DNA from: JAWLCG01 sp041687295
GTDB lineage: Bacteria > Planctomycetota > Phycisphaerae > SM23-33 > FEN-1343
Length of the DNA: 19,856 bases
Reading direction: 5' to 3'
Assembly (NCBI GenBank): GCA_041687295.1
Contig: JAWLCG010000043.1
Coordinates: 1-19,856, forward strand
Every line of letters begins with the position of its first letter. The first letter of the stretch is position 1. Positions 1 to 6,618 of the stretch are shown here, in pieces. A model generated the notes under the pieces. The model did not search any database. It had not been told where the DNA came from and was given only the letters and a program-made list of their open reading frames with translations. Made by a program: the position numbers and the translations under genes.

Positions 1-397
1 CCAACCGGCGGTTTGTCCAGCGGTGGGCGGCCTCCGCCTGGGGGTTGACCTGGGCGTCGGCGCCGACGCGGCGGAGGATCTCCCCCCGCTGCGGCGTGGT
101 GGCCCGGCTGATGACGCGGGGCACGCCGAGCTGCTTGAGGATCACCGTCGTCAGCAGCGAGGCCTCGAAGTCCTGCCCGATGCCCACCACCGCCACGTCC
201 ACGCGGTCGAGGCCCTGCAGCTTGAGGGCCTTTTCGTCCGTCGAGTCCAGCGCCACCGCCAGCGTCACGCTATCGCGGATGTCGTCGACCAGCTCGCGGT
301 CGACGTCCACGCCGATAACCTCCGCCCCCGCCCGCGCCAGCATCACCGCCAGCCGAGCGCCGAACCGCCCCAGGCCAATCACCGCGTACCGATCCAT
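1..397 (-). CDS. TrkA/KtrA-type potassium uptake regulatory subunit (partial, C-terminus outside window)
   Basis: Reading the minus strand from the ATG at 397 gives an open frame of 132 codons that runs off the window edge. It begins MDRYAVIGLGRFGARLA, a Rossmann GxGxxG nucleotide-binding loop, followed by an acidic residue at the end of beta 2 (VIGVDVD), as in NAD(H)/nucleotide-binding RCK (TrkA-N) domains. Further on it reads DVAVVGIGQDFEASLL and RVISRA, both typical of KtrA. In this family the cytoplasmic RCK ring gates a TrkH/KtrB membrane subunit. The next gene upstream on the same strand (570-2435) is exactly such a subunit, 172 bp away, which supports the pairing. That gap holds a GTAG-type repeat, a perfect palindrome and the A-rich element. 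The TrkA-C domain is expected beyond the edge. Confidence 0.9.
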   Translation of the reverse strand, partial: MDRYAVIGLGRFGARLAVMLARAGAEVIGVDVDRELVDDIRDSVTLAVALDSTDEKALKLQGLDRVDVAVVGIGQDFEASLLTTVILKQLGVPRVISRATTPQRGEILRRVGADAQVNPQAEAAHRWTNRRL

Positions 398-420
398 GAG
401 GAACCTCGATTTTCGATCTT

Positions 421-438
421 TGATTGCCGATTTTCGAT
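421..438 (-). repeat. A-rich leader element, copy 1
   Basis: On the minus strand this reads TCGAAAATCGGCAATCA, followed by AAGATCGAAAATCGAGG, so its first half is repeated about 17 nt on. It lies directly upstream of the TrkA-like start codon at 397. Similar copies occur at 6888-6904 and 13109-13125. Its A/T content stands out against the GC-rich surroundings. Confidence 0.6.
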
Positions 439-475
439 CGTCGGCGGCTGACGCCCCGCCCTGCCCGGGTGCGCC

Positions 476-507
476 TGCCGGGCCTCGCTCCGCTCGACCC
501 GGCCTAC
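476..507 (-). repeat. GTAG-headed palindromic repeat, family C, copy 1
   Basis: On the minus strand the element starts GTAGGCCGGGTCGAGCG and ends GAGGCCCGGCA. GCCGGG and CCCGGC form the stem. Near-identical copies lie at 9711-9742 and 12752-12784. The 5' GTAG head followed by an imperfect palindrome matches the known format of REP elements associated with RAYT transposases. No RAYT gene is in this window. Confidence 0.75.
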
Positions 508-543
508 GCGTGGCACTCGGGACAGAACCTGTTCTCTGGAAGA

Positions 544-561
544 CCCCGGGCATGCCCGGGG
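544..561 (-). terminator. Perfect 18-bp palindrome just downstream of ktrB (possible terminator)
   Basis: CCCCGGGCATGCCCGGGG is perfectly self-complementary and lies 8 nt beyond the stop codon of the TrkH/KtrB gene on the minus strand. No T-run follows in that direction, so it is not a textbook intrinsic terminator. It may instead be another dispersed palindrome. A weaker relative with CCGG arms lies near 6852-6870, and both are preceded by TTCTCTGGA. Confidence 0.35.
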
Positions 562-569
562 CTATATGC

Positions 570-2435
570 CTACGCGATGACGACGGCCTCGGCGGGGTAG
601 CTGTAGCGGGCCGGGCGGAGGTGGGCGGCGAAGGACATCAGCAGCGTCAGCGGCCCGACGCGGCCTATGAACATGGCGCCGGTGATGACCAGCTTGGACT
701 GCCAGCCCGCCAGTCGGGCCGTCTCGCCCGTGCTCAGGCCCACCGTCGCGCAGGCGCTGACCGACTCGAACAGCACGTCCATGAACCGCGCGGTCGGGCC
801 CTGCGTGATGCTCAGCAGCAGCGTCGTCACGCCCACCAGCATCGCGAACAGCACCGCCAGCGTCACGGCCCGGCGGACGATCCAGTCCGAGAGGCTCCGG
901 CCCATGACCTCGACCTGCTCGCGCTGGCGGAGCATGGCCCCGACGCTCAGCAGCAGCACGAAAAAGGTGACGGTCTTGAGCCCCCCGGCGGTGCTGCCCG
1001 GCGAGCCGCCCACGAACATCAGGGCGATCATGATCAGCTGCTCGGCGTTGGACAGGTGGGCCATGTCGACCGTGTTGAAGCCGGCCGTGCGGGCGACGAC
1101 CGACTGGAACCACGCCTGCTGCCACCGCCCCAGGCCGTCGAGCTGCTGCCAGTCGTTGAGCTGGCGGCGCGCCGGCTCGGCGTCGAGGGACCGCCCCCGC
1201 CCGATGCGATTGGTCAGCAGGTCCTCCGCGTCGGGCCCGACGGTGGCAATGGCGGCCATGCCGCCCACCAGCAGCACCACGGTCATCAGCAGGGCCAGCT
1301 TCGTGTGCAGCGCCAGGCGAGGCCGCTGGACCCGCCGGTCGCGCCAGCGCCACCGCCACAGCCACCGCAGCGCCTGCGGGCCGGTGGTGGTCAGGTCGTA
1401 GAGCACCGGGAAACCCAACCCGCCCACGATGACCAGCGCCGGCACGATGCCCAGCACCTGCCAGCTCTGGCGCGCCCAGGTGAAGCTGTCGGCCTGCAGG
1501 GCGAAGCCCGCGTTGCAGAACGCGCTGACGCTATGGAACACGGCCGGGAAGACCGCGTCGGCCCCGCCGCCCCACAGCGACTTCAGCAGCACCGCCCCGA
1601 GCAGCTCGATGCTCAGCGTCGTCAGGACGATGAACTTGACCATGTTGCCGATGACGCCGAGCTGCTCCTCGCTGATGGCCTCGCCGGTGGCGGCCGCCCC
1701 GCGCACCGTCAGGCCCCGGGGGCTCAGCAGGGCGAACACCGAGCCGAAGATCATGATCCCCAGCCCGCCCAGCTGGATCAGGGCCAGGATCACCCCCTGG
1801 CCGAAGCGGCTGAACTCGGTGCCCGTGTCGCGGACGATCAGGCCGGTGACGCAGGTGGCACTGGTGGCGGTGAACAGGGCGTCGTCGAAGAACAGCGGCG
1901 CCATCGTGGGCGGCACGGCCCGGGGCAGCATCAGCAGGCCCGTGCCCATCAGGATGAGGAAGGCGAAGCCCCCCACCAGCAGCCGGGCCGGGGCGATGCC
2001 GGCATCGGCGGCCAGCACGTTCAGGTCGATCCCCAGGATCGCCAGGTTGCCCAGCAGGAAGGCCTGGACGATGACGACGTAGGGCTCGGGCCCCAGCCAG
2101 CGCTGCAGGTCGGCCGGGCCGGCCAGCAGCAGCGCCACCCCCGCCAGCAGCAGCAGCATCGGCTCGCCCCAGCGCTCCAGCACGTAGGGCCAACGCTGCG
2201 GCGCGCGGAGCATCCGCACGATCTGCACCACCGGGAAGACCAGCGCCGCCGCCACCTGGGCCGCGTGCAGTATGGGCCGGCTCAACGGCCCGGGCAGGTG
2301 GTAGAAGCCGTACTCCAGCAGCAGCGAGGCGATCGCCACCAGCGACGCCGCCAGCACGAGCGCGCCCAGCCCCAGCCGCAGCCGCCATTGCCGCAGCCGG
2401 GGCGGGGGCCGAAATGTCGTCCGATGCTGTGTCAC
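570..2435 (-). CDS. TrkH/KtrB-family potassium (Na+/K+) uptake channel subunit
   Basis: A 621-residue polytopic inner-membrane protein with a GTG start at 2435 and a GGGAG ribosome-binding site 9 nt upstream. The four pore loops of the SKT superfamily can be read in order: TSATCVTGLIVRDTG, SVSAFCNAGFAL, SVVARTAGFNTVDM and ESVSACATVGLSTG. Each carries the glycine that lines the selectivity filter. The ion channel subunit requires a cytoplasmic TrkA/KtrA partner, and that gene follows on the same strand at 397. The protein is longer than the roughly 450 residues of classical KtrB. The extra length is an N-terminal stretch of about 180 residues with several hydrophobic segments before the usual core. 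The gene starts 30 bp after hisI ends, so the two may share a transcript, although their functions are unrelated. Fine specificity (K+ alone or Na+-coupled) cannot be told from sequence. Confidence 0.93.
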   Translation of the reverse strand: MTQHRTTFRPPPRLRQWRLRLGLGALVLAASLVAIASLLLEYGFYHLPGPLSRPILHAAQVAAALVFPVVQIVRMLRAPQRWPYVLERWGEPMLLLLAGVALLLAGPADLQRWLGPEPYVVIVQAFLLGNLAILGIDLNVLAADAGIAPARLLVGGFAFLILMGTGLLMLPRAVPPTMAPLFFDDALFTATSATCVTGLIVRDTGTEFSRFGQGVILALIQLGGLGIMIFGSVFALLSPRGLTVRGAAATGEAISEEQLGVIGNMVKFIVLTTLSIELLGAVLLKSLWGGGADAVFPAVFHSVSAFCNAGFALQADSFTWARQSWQVLGIVPALVIVGGLGFPVLYDLTTTGPQALRWLWRWRWRDRRVQRPRLALHTKLALLMTVVLLVGGMAAIATVGPDAEDLLTNRIGRGRSLDAEPARRQLNDWQQLDGLGRWQQAWFQSVVARTAGFNTVDMAHLSNAEQLIMIALMFVGGSPGSTAGGLKTVTFFVLLLSVGAMLRQREQVEVMGRSLSDWIVRRAVTLAVLFAMLVGVTTLLLSITQGPTARFMDVLFESVSACATVGLSTGETARLAGWQSKLVITGAMFIGRVGPLTLLMSFAAHLRPARYSYPAEAVVIA

Positions 2436-2465
2436 CGCGACCGACTCCCGGGGTCCTGCCGTTGG

Positions 2466-2858
2466 CTACTTCTTCTTGTACACCTCGTTGGGGTCCACCA
2501 TCCGCTCGGCGTTGACCTGCCAGTCCTCGCCCGCCAGCGTCCGGTAGAAGCACGAGCGATAGCCCTCGTGGCAGGCCGCCCCGTGCTGCGTCGCCAGGAT
2601 CAGCACCGTGTCCCTGTCGCAGTCGATGTGGATGCTCTGGACGTCCTGCGTATGCCCGCTGGACTCGCCCTTCATCCAGTACTTCTGCCGGCTGCGCGAC
2701 CAGAAGTGCGTCTTGCCGGTGCGGATCGTGTCCAGCAGCGAGGCCTCGTTCATCCACGCCATCATCAGGACGTCCTTCGTCTCGGCGTCCTGCACGATGG
2801 CCGGAATCAGGCCCTGGGCGTCGTACTTGAGGTTCTTGGCCATCTCTTCCAGTGACAC
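2466..2858 (-). CDS. hisI: Phosphoribosyl-AMP cyclohydrolase (histidine biosynthesis)
   Basis: HisI opens the adenine ring of phosphoribosyl-AMP, the third step of histidine synthesis, in the cytoplasm. The 130-residue product is of normal length for a stand-alone HisI without a fused HisE. Hallmarks are WMNEASL (35-41), GKTHFWSRSRQKYW (48-61), the metal-binding IDCDRD run (Asp79, Cys80, Asp81, Asp83) and GAACHEGYRSCFY (94-106), which carries zinc ligands Cys96 and Cys103. I chose the GTG at 2858 because AAGGAG lies 7 nt upstream. The ATG at 2843 is five codons further in and has no usable spacing. A much longer frame reaches 3086, but its extra 76 residues are low-complexity and unlike HisI. 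No other his gene is in the window. Confidence 0.93.
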   Translation of the reverse strand: MSLEEMAKNLKYDAQGLIPAIVQDAETKDVLMMAWMNEASLLDTIRTGKTHFWSRSRQKYWMKGESSGHTQDVQSIHIDCDRDTVLILATQHGAACHEGYRSCFYRTLAGEDWQVNAERMVDPNEVYKKK

Positions 2859-3072
2859 GGGCGTACTCCTTGCGCTGGATCGCCGGCCGGGCGAACACGT
2901 CCCGCCCTCGGCCGGCGAAGACGCCCATGCTACCGGCAAGCCCCCCGCGTGAAAAGCCCCAACCCCCGCCCCAGGCCCCGCTCGAACGGGCCGCGAGACA
3001 CCCCGCCCGCACCGTGACCCGCCCAGGCCCCGCCCTGTCTCGGCCCAAGGGCCCTTCGTCGCCATCGACGGC

Positions 3073-3102
3073 TTGCCTTTGCCCATGACTCTGGCTTACA
3101 CT
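3073..3102 (+). promoter_or_regulatory. Candidate sigma70-like promoter for tRNA-Arg
   Basis: TTGCCT (3073-3078) and TACACT (3097-3102) are separated by 18 nt and point toward the tRNA that starts 107 nt downstream. Apart from this, the gap between hisI and the tRNA (2859-3208) shows nothing I can support as a gene. Confidence 0.4.
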
Positions 3103-3208
3103 ACTGCCGCCCGTGGGGCTGGTACCAGACCCCGACGGATCGGCACCCAGATGAGCAGTCTTCCGACACCCACAGCTTTCGCAGCACGACAGCCCGAAAC
3201 AGACCCCC

Positions 3209-3282
3209 GCGCCCATAGCTCAACCGGATAGAGCAGCGGTCTTCTAAACCGCAGGTTTCAGGTTCGAGTCCTGATGGGCGCG
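3209..3282 (+). tRNA. tRNA-Arg, anticodon UCU
   Basis: A full cloverleaf can be folded. The acceptor stem is GCGCCCA/TGGGCGC, the D arm is GCTC/GAGC, and the anticodon stem is GCGGT/ACCGC with loop CTTCTAA, giving anticodon TCT. The variable loop is AGGTT and the T arm is TCAGG-TTCGAGT-CCTGA, with discriminator G at 3282. CCA is not encoded. It decodes AGA, a rare codon in GC-rich genomes. tRNA genes of this kind are common phage integration sites, and a phage gene fragment begins within about 20 nt of its 3' end. Confidence 0.97.
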
Positions 3283-3291
3283 TTTCGGTAA

Positions 3292-3669
3292 ATAACGTAC
3301 GTTTCACTGGTTGCGGTCACCCGCGTGGAGCAGGCCCACTGCGAGGCGGCCGTCCTGGACCGCCTGCTGGCGGCCTGGCTGGCCGAGGCCGTGCGGGCGC
3401 TGCACCTGGGCGCGGTGGCCGACCAACACCAGTGGTTCTGGGACGGCCACGAGCACGTGGACCCGGCCAAGGAGGCCGCCGCCCAGGCCACCCGCCTGGC
3501 CAGTTGCACCACCACGCTGGCCACCGAGTACGCCCGCCAGGGCAAGGACTGGGAGACCGAACTCCGCCAGCGGGCCCGCGAGGCCAAGCTGATGCAGGAG
3601 CTGGGGCTGACGGGGACGCAGGCGGGGCCGGCCGAGGAGCGGGAAAGCGCAGACGAGGAAGCGTCCTGA
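3292..3669 (+). pseudogene. C-terminal fragment of a lambda-type phage portal protein
   Basis: The frame is open from just after a TAA at 3289 to a TGA at 3667. It encodes about 125 residues with the features of the C-terminal tail of lambda gpB-family portal proteins: an aromatic-rich WFWDGHEHVDPAKEAAAQAT segment, a helical stretch, then GKDWETELRQRAREAKLM and an acidic tail. Full portal proteins are around 500 residues, so at least three quarters is missing. The only usable start is a GTG at 3325 with no convincing ribosome-binding site. The fragment follows the tRNA-Arg gene directly. That fits a prophage that integrated at or near the tRNA and then lost most of its genes. I assign the family from recalled consensus, not a search. 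Confidence 0.7.
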
Positions 3670-3685
3670 GCAGGCGATTCGGCCG

Positions 3686-3713
3686 TTGATGCTGGACCTG
3701 GACGTGCTACCAT
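3686..3713 (+). promoter_or_regulatory. Candidate promoter for the cREC gene
   Basis: TTGATG (3686-3691) and TACCAT (3708-3713) are separated by 16 nt, upstream of the gene at 3780. An ATG within the -10 hexamer opens a 23-codon frame (3712-3783) whose TGA overlaps the start of the next gene as ATGA. That could be a coupled leader peptide or chance. Confidence 0.3.
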
Positions 3714-3779
3714 GTCGGCTGAGCCTCAAGGCTTACTTACCGGGTTCGTAGGCCGCCAGGGCGGCCAAGCTGGTGGGCT

Positions 3780-4232
3780 ATGAAGAGCATCATCGCCATC
3801 CTCGAAGACAGCATGCCCCGAACGGAGGCGATGCGGGCTGCAGTCTCGCACATCCTGCCGGACGCCACCTGCGTGTTCTTCGATAGCGCTGCCGCGATCA
3901 TCGCATGGATGCAGGAGCACAGTGAGTCCATGCTACTGGTGTCGCTCGACCACGACCTAGAGTTTCTGACGGGGCCGGAGGGGCAGCTTCTGGATCCCGG
4001 TGACGGTCGCGACGTAGCCGCTTTCATGGCGGGACTTCGCCCGTGTTGCCCGGTCATCGTGCACACCTCGAACAGCATGGCGGCTACGTCGATGATGTTC
4101 ACTCTCGAAGAGGCGAACTGGCAAGTAGAACGCGTATTCCCGGATGGAGGGCTGGAGTGGGTGCGCCGGCAATGGGTGACTGCAGTGGATCGGGTCCTGC
4201 GGAGCGGGAACAGCCCTCGCGGCTGCTGGTGA
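3780..4232 (+). CDS. Cyclic-phosphate-processing receiver-domain (cREC) protein
   Basis: The 150-residue protein has a receiver-like fold but carries the signature of the cREC family, predicted on comparative grounds to act on cyclic phosphates in RNA repair or signalling contexts. Visible features are IIAILEDSMPR with acidic Glu9/Asp10, CVFFDSAAAIIAWM (31-44), LVSLDHDLEFL with Asp57-His58-Asp59, LDPGDGRDVAAFM (71-83), CPVIVHTSNSMAA with His95 and Asn98, and WQVERVFPDGGLEWVRRQW. The conserved DHD and HTSN motifs distinguish it from ordinary two-component receivers, and no histidine kinase is nearby. The start is the ATG at 3780, supported by the conserved IIAILED strand that follows. It sits between two phage gene remnants beside a tRNA, and its codon use is less GC-biased than the flanking chromosome, so it is probably acquired cargo. 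The biochemical role of the family remains a prediction. Confidence 0.75.
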   Translation: MKSIIAILEDSMPRTEAMRAAVSHILPDATCVFFDSAAAIIAWMQEHSESMLLVSLDHDLEFLTGPEGQLLDPGDGRDVAAFMAGLRPCCPVIVHTSNSMAATSMMFTLEEANWQVERVFPDGGLEWVRRQWVTAVDRVLRSGNSPRGCW

Positions 4233-4337
4233 GCCAGAGTCCTCGGGATACCGAACCCAACTCCCGGCGTGACAGCACCGTCCCGGGAACTCGCGACTCA
4301 AGTATGGCGTACCCAGGACTCAGGAGTGAGAAGATCG

Positions 4338-4586
4338 ATGACAAAGTACCGCTACAAGGTGTGCTCGCGATGCCAGCAAGATGCTCTATATGTGATGCAA
4401 CGGCATGACACTGGCCAGCTGTTCCTGCACTGCGAGGAGTGCGAATGGGCGTGGGACACGCCAGAGGACGCAAGGTCGGTTGAGAAGGGGTATCTAGGAC
4501 TGGACATTGATGGAACGTATGCCGGAACTGACGCGATCACCAAGGCAGGCTGGGCTGGCTACAACCTTGAGCAGATAGATGTTTGA
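4338..4586 (+). CDS. Small zinc-ribbon protein of unknown function
   Basis: An 82-residue protein starting at ATG 4338, with a GGAG/GAGAAG purine stretch upstream. It contains CSRC (residues 9-12) and HCEEC (Cys32, Cys35), a CxxC...CxxC arrangement that fits one small zinc ribbon with a beta-hairpin between the knuckles (ALYVMQRHDTGQLFL). The second half, after EWAWDTPED, is acidic and holds no motif I recognise. Codon use is clearly less GC-rich than in neighbouring chromosomal genes (CTA, TAT, CAA, GGA, ATT and GAT appear), as in the cREC gene upstream. Both lie inside the phage-remnant island. The in-frame extension upstream to 4269 looks non-coding. I do not know its function. Confidence 0.65.
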   Translation: MTKYRYKVCSRCQQDALYVMQRHDTGQLFLHCEECEWAWDTPEDARSVEKGYLGLDIDGTYAGTDAITKAGWAGYNLEQIDV

Positions 4587-4762
4587 GGTCACACGGCGCG
4601 ACCTACAGTGGCTGCGAAGATCACCTTACCCTCTTAGCATCTACACATACGGAACCATTCCTCGTTCAGCCGATCGGCCCGCTTGATCGACTCCCAACCC
4701 GCGGTACTCTGGCGGTAGACAACCTCACCGGGCGACGCGGCGGCTGATCCCCGCCGTGGATG

Positions 4763-4816
4763 CCAAGAGAACCAAGGCCGTGCGGGGCCGCACACCCGCG
4801 CGGCCTTTTCTCTTGG
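4763..4816. repeat. Hairpin inside the phage-remnant island
   Basis: CCAAGAG and AAGGCCG on the left pair with CGGCCTT and CTCTTGG on the right, with a small internal loop, GC-rich inner arms and a T-rich right flank. It could terminate transcription from the zinc-ribbon gene, or be a relic of the prophage. The rest of 4587-4922 shows no gene I can support. Confidence 0.45.
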
Positions 4817-4922
4817 CCGCCCGGTGCGGTTGCCGCTTTGGGAGCTTTTTGCACCGCATGAACGAGCCCAAAAACCCTCTCGCTGACGGCCGAGTGGAGC
4901 CTGGAGGCGGCCGCCGAGGCCG

Positions 4923-5084
4923 ATGGGAGAGCTGATCGGCCAGACGGCCGGGCGGATGAGCGTCGCGGGCACCTTCTCGGGCATGGCCCTGGCCGGCCTG
5001 GGCGCCGGCATCGCCGCCGAGGAGACGGCCCGCCACAGCCGCCGCACCGGCGAGAACACCCGCAACAGCGGCCTGACGTTCAGC
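4923..5084 (+). pseudogene. Probable C-terminal scrap of a phage tail tape-measure protein
   Basis: The frame reads MGELIGQTAGRMSVAGTFSG, then MALAGLGAG and AAEETARHSRRTGENTR, ending in GLTFS. A GTF(N/S) block followed by a glycine-rich turn, a helix of the form ER/EE-TA-x-x-TxxNTR and a short GLTF end recalls the extreme C-terminus of tape-measure proteins in planctomycete prophages. That is recalled resemblance, not a search result. After GLTFS the frame has CAG where a stop might be expected, and it runs without interruption into the sulfatase frame, creating a misleading 556-codon ORF. With the portal scrap at 3292 it brackets the two cargo genes. Confidence 0.45.
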
Positions 5085-5123
5085 CAGGGATTGGGCATGC
5101 CCATCGCCGTCCCTGCACTGGGC

Positions 5124-5151
5124 TTGTGTTCGCTAAGGCCCCTGGTAGAAT
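5124..5151 (+). promoter_or_regulatory. Candidate promoter of the sulfatase gene, leaderless-type spacing
   Basis: TTGTGT (5124-5129) and TAGAAT (5146-5151) are 16 nt apart, and the ATG starts only 8 nt after the -10 hexamer. Transcription would begin at or within a base or two of the start codon. No Shine-Dalgarno sequence precedes the ATG. The gene at 8523 has the same arrangement. Confidence 0.5.
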
Positions 5152-5159
5152 GCCCCACC

Positions 5160-6593
5160 ATGACCAGTTCCTATGCCGACCGCCCCAACGTACTGCTGAT
5201 CTACACCGACCAGCAGCGGTATGACACGATCGCGGCCCTGGGCCACGGGCGCTACCGCACGCCGAATCTCGACCGCCTCGTCGAGCGGGGGGTCAGCTTC
5301 ACCCAAGCCACCACGCCCTGCCCGGTCTGCGTGGCAGCCCGATGGAGCCTGCACTCGGGCCAGTACGTCAGCGCCCATCACAGCTGGTCCAACCACCACT
5401 GGGCCAACCCGCCGGCCCTGCACCTGCCCGGCCTGCTGCGGCAAGCGGGCTACCGCACCGGCCTGATCGGCAAGAACCACTGCTTCCTGCGACCCGAGGA
5501 CTTCGATGTCTTCCAGGAGAACCCCCTGCCGGTCAAGGCCCCTGGCTGGCCTGCGCGGCAGCGGTGGCAGGCCCGGCAGTCGCCTCGGCTCAGTGAGGAG
5601 CCCGCCCCCGGCGGGGTCGAGGCCGACCCCGAGCACGCCAAGACCGAGGCCGCCCTGGAATTTATCCGCTCAAGCGGCAGGCCCTTCTTCTGCTGGCTGA
5701 GCTACCTCTACCCACACACCCCCTACCACGTGCCCGAGCCGTGGTTCGGCCTCTACCGCGATGCCGACCTGGGCGAGCCGGCCATCGAGCCCGAAGGCCT
5801 GGCCGCGGCCGGCAAGCCCTTCCGCCAGCAGTTCCATCAGCGCAATAATGACAGGATCCTGCCTTACGACGCCGACCGCGTCCGCACGATGCGCCGCGTC
5901 TACGCCGGCATGGTTTCGATGGTCGACGCGGAGGTCGGGCGGGTCCTGGACGTGCTGGACGCGACGGGCCTGGCCGAGCGGACCTGGGTGATCTTCACCA
6001 GCGACCACGGCGACTACATGGGCGACCACGGCCTGATCACCAAGAGCCCGGCCCTGTACGACTGCCTCATCCGTGTGCCGCTGATCATCAGCGGCCCTGG
6101 AGTGGTCGGGGCGGGCCGGCGGGACGAGCGGCCCGCCTCCGCCGTCGACCTGATGCCCACCGTGCTGGAGTGGGCCGGGCTGGATGTGCCCGACCCGTGC
6201 CAGGGCCTCTCGCTGGCGCCCTATGCTGCCGACGGCGGGGCCGGCCCCGTGCGGCGCGACGCCACCTTCAGCGAGTACGGCGTGCCGGGCCAGCCCTACA
6301 CGCCCGAGCGGCTGCGAGAGGAGGGGCTGGCGGATACGCTCCAGCCGAGCCCGTATGCGCCGGGCCTGCCGTGGGAGGGCAACCCCGTCTCCCTGGCCGG
6401 GCGGATCTACGCGGTTCGCACGCCGCACTGGAAGTACGTCCACGAGCCCGACGGCACCGACGAGCTGTACGACCTGCAGGTCGACCCGCACGAGTTGGTG
6501 AACCTGGCCGGTCAACGCGCCCACGCCGCCACCCAGGCCGACCTCCGCCGGCGGCTGGAGGCCTGGCGGGCCGAGGTGGCCCGGCCGAGCTGA
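5160..6593 (+). CDS. Type I sulfatase (formylglycine-dependent), cytoplasmic form
   Basis: The 477-residue protein belongs to the alkaline phosphatase/sulfatase superfamily that hydrolyses sulfate esters. The N-terminus NVLLIYTDQQRYDT carries metal-site Asp17 and Gln18. The active-site block is PCPVCVAARWSLHSGQY, with candidate formylglycine Cys57 and Arg61. The consensus proline of C-x-P-x-R is alanine here. GKNH (104-107), HTPYH (186-190) and TSDHGDYMGDHG (Asp282, His283) supply the remaining metal and substrate residues. The DQQRYD N-terminus recalls choline-sulfatase-like or heparan N-sulfatase-like clades, but the substrate cannot be assigned. I start at ATG 5160 because the fold begins at once there. 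The in-frame upstream stretch belongs to a phage remnant. No signal peptide is seen and no formylglycine-generating enzyme is in the window. Confidence 0.92.
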   Translation: MTSSYADRPNVLLIYTDQQRYDTIAALGHGRYRTPNLDRLVERGVSFTQATTPCPVCVAARWSLHSGQYVSAHHSWSNHHWANPPALHLPGLLRQAGYRTGLIGKNHCFLRPEDFDVFQENPLPVKAPGWPARQRWQARQSPRLSEEPAPGGVEADPEHAKTEAALEFIRSSGRPFFCWLSYLYPHTPYHVPEPWFGLYRDADLGEPAIEPEGLAAAGKPFRQQFHQRNNDRILPYDADRVRTMRRVYAGMVSMVDAEVGRVLDVLDATGLAERTWVIFTSDHGDYMGDHGLITKSPALYDCLIRVPLIISGPGVVGAGRRDERPASAVDLMPTVLEWAGLDVPDPCQGLSLAPYAADGGAGPVRRDATFSEYGVPGQPYTPERLREEGLADTLQPSPYAPGLPWEGNPVSLAGRIYAVRTPHWKYVHEPDGTDELYDLQVDPHELVNLAGQRAHAATQADLRRRLEAWRAEVARPS

Positions 6594-6618
6594 GATGGCG
6601 GGCGACCTGGCCGGGGCC

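Noticed and set aside
45..2855. Very long plus-strand open frame (936 codons) opposite the potassium channel and hisI genes
   Set aside because: Its translation is low-complexity (His, Gln, Arg, Pro-rich) with no family features. It is the GC-driven shadow of well-supported minus-strand genes.
3101..3307. Small minus-strand frame across tRNA-Arg, with a PSGLEPETCGLEDRCS-like product
   Set aside because: This is the classic artefact of translating the antisense of a tRNA gene.
4099..4473. Open frames on the minus strand across the cREC and zinc-ribbon genes
   Set aside because: No recognisable motif or ribosome-binding site. The plus-strand products carry conserved motifs instead.
4923..5159. 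Treating the upstream in-frame extension as part of the sulfatase
   Set aside because: Sulfatases begin with the NVLLIYTD strand, there is a promoter-like sequence inside this stretch, and its sequence resembles a phage tail protein end rather than a signal peptide.
3258..5159. Direct repeat of the tRNA 3' end as a right attachment site
   Set aside because: I looked for the T-arm and acceptor sequence downstream through the island and saw no second copy.
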